Below are positions 5,253 to 5,948 of a stretch of DNA of 5,948 bases, piece by piece; the first letter of the stretch is position 1, and each line of letters starts with the position of its first letter. The stretch is from Bacteroidia bacterium (GTDB lineage Bacteria > Bacteroidota > Bacteroidia > Bacteroidales > BM520): the NCBI GenBank assembly GCA_009930445.1, contig RZYD01000154.1, positions 1 to 5,948 of the forward strand. Direction: 5' to 3'. Below the pieces are notes generated by a model that worked only from the letters and a program-made list of their open reading frames with translations, made no database searches and was not told the origin of the DNA. Both the position numbers and the translations under genes were made by a program.

Positions 5253-5948
5253 ATGACTACCTTTACTGCCTTACACTTATCAAAAAAGGATATACTAAAC
5301 GACTATTATACCGCCCTGCTCAGCCGGCAAATCAGTTATCTGGGGAGGAAAGAGGTGCTCACAGGGAAAGCTAAATTCGGGATTCTGGGCGATGGAAAAG
5401 AAATTCCACAACTGGCAATGGCCCACGTGTTTCAAGCAGGCGACTGGCGTTCGGGGTATTATCGCGATCAAACATTCATGCTGGCAGCCGGAATGGTTTC
5501 TCCTCAGGAGCTATTTTCACAACTCTACGGTGACACCAATACCGATAACAACCCAGCCTCATCGGGAAGAATGATGAATAATCACTATGCCACACCAACC
5601 CTGGACGAAACGGGAGAATGGCGCAACCTGACACAACAAAAAATTTCATCCGCTGATATTTCACCAACGGCCGGTCAAATGCCGCGTTTACTCGGCCTCG
5701 CGATGGCCTCAAAGTATTACCGGGCATTTGGAGAAACAAAAGAATTCAACAAATTTACTGTACAAGGAAACGAAGTAGCTTTTGGCACCATTGGGGATGC
5801 CTCCACTTCCGAAGGCCACTTTTTTGAAGTAATGAATGCTGCTGCAGTCCTTCAGGTTCCGCTGGCCATGTCGGTATGGGATGACGGTTATGGCATTTCG
5901 GTACCCAAAAAATTTCAAACGGCGAAAGAGAGTATTTCAAAAGCATTA
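5253..5948 (+). CDS. Thiamine-diphosphate E1 dehydrogenase, alpha region (branched-chain 2-oxoacid type, 3' end cut off)
   Basis: Start of an E1 component that decarboxylates a 2-oxoacid and transfers the acyl group to a lipoylated E2, most likely in branched-chain 2-oxoacid breakdown. I read 232 codons without a stop up to the window edge. Family features in order: YYRDQTFMLAAGM (69-81), matching the YRD block; SGRMMNNHYATP (104-115), equivalent to GRQMPxHY; ISPTAGQMPRLLGLA (136-150); and the thiamine-diphosphate/Mg motif from GDASTSEG (181-188) to Asn195, then WDDGYGISVP (209-218). An in-frame TAA at 5238-5240 makes the ATG at 5253 the first possible start. In Bacteroidota this protein is often an alpha-beta fusion of roughly 650-700 residues; whether that holds here cannot be seen. 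Pyruvate or acetoin dehydrogenase E1 alpha are alternatives. The 149-nt gap suggests separate transcription from the MATE gene. Confidence 0.9.
   Translation, partial: MTTFTALHLSKKDILNDYYTALLSRQISYLGRKEVLTGKAKFGILGDGKEIPQLAMAHVFQAGDWRSGYYRDQTFMLAAGMVSPQELFSQLYGDTNTDNNPASSGRMMNNHYATPTLDETGEWRNLTQQKISSADISPTAGQMPRLLGLAMASKYYRAFGETKEFNKFTVQGNEVAFGTIGDASTSEGHFFEVMNAAAVLQVPLAMSVWDDGYGISVPKKFQTAKESISKAL

Noticed and set aside
5392..5946. Several short frames overlapping the E1 gene on both strands
   Set aside because: They are alternate-frame shadows of a continuous E1 alpha frame from 5253 to the window edge with its conserved thiamine-diphosphate motif.

Overview
The window reads as ordinary chromosomal DNA from a member of the Bacteroidota. 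Three things suggest this: protein wording typical of that phylum in the CarH-like regulator, the DinF-like MATE transporter and the E1 dehydrogenase; the general lack of Shine-Dalgarno sequences before start codons, with A-rich leaders instead; and AT-rich intergenic DNA between genes of moderate GC content. The exact family cannot be fixed from the sequence. The gene mix would fit an environmental, possibly facultative or anaerobic lineage, but that is inference.

Left part (1-2133, minus strand): a three-gene cluster transcribed leftwards, mobA -> nuoE-like -> nuoF-like, with nuoF running off the left edge. NuoE/NuoF-type subunits form an NADH-oxidising or NAD-reducing electron-input module (2Fe-2S, FMN, 4Fe-4S) shared by complex I, NAD-linked formate dehydrogenases and electron-bifurcating hydrogenases. 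MobA, which attaches GMP to molybdopterin, lies directly upstream. This favours a molybdenum or tungsten bis-MGD formate dehydrogenase whose catalytic subunit would lie beyond position 1.

Middle (2134-2325): a divergent, AT-rich intergenic region separating the leftward cluster from the rightward genes. Its right end holds a palindrome, TCTGTTT-N7-AAACAGA, immediately before the preferred start of the regulator gene. An 11-bp element there, GTTATCTGTTT, recurs in inverted orientation in the short junction between the regulator and the next gene.

Right part (2326-5948, plus strand): a CarH/LitR-type adenosylcobalamin-binding MerR regulator, a thioredoxin-type glutathione peroxidase with a signal peptide (14 nt downstream), a DinF-like MATE efflux protein (61 nt further), and after a 149-nt gap the 5' end of a thiamine-diphosphate E1 dehydrogenase of the branched-chain 2-oxoacid dehydrogenase type, cut by the right edge. 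The regulator has the Wx9EH motif and the ExH cobalamin ligand of light-sensing CarH proteins. With the peroxidase and transporter downstream, a light- or B12-responsive oxidative-stress unit is the most interesting hypothesis here. The E1 gene is probably a separate metabolic unit.

No RNA genes, insertion sequences, CRISPR arrays or convincing intrinsic terminators were seen. The two edge genes have no stop codon inside the window; I translated both by hand, and they are open through to the edges.
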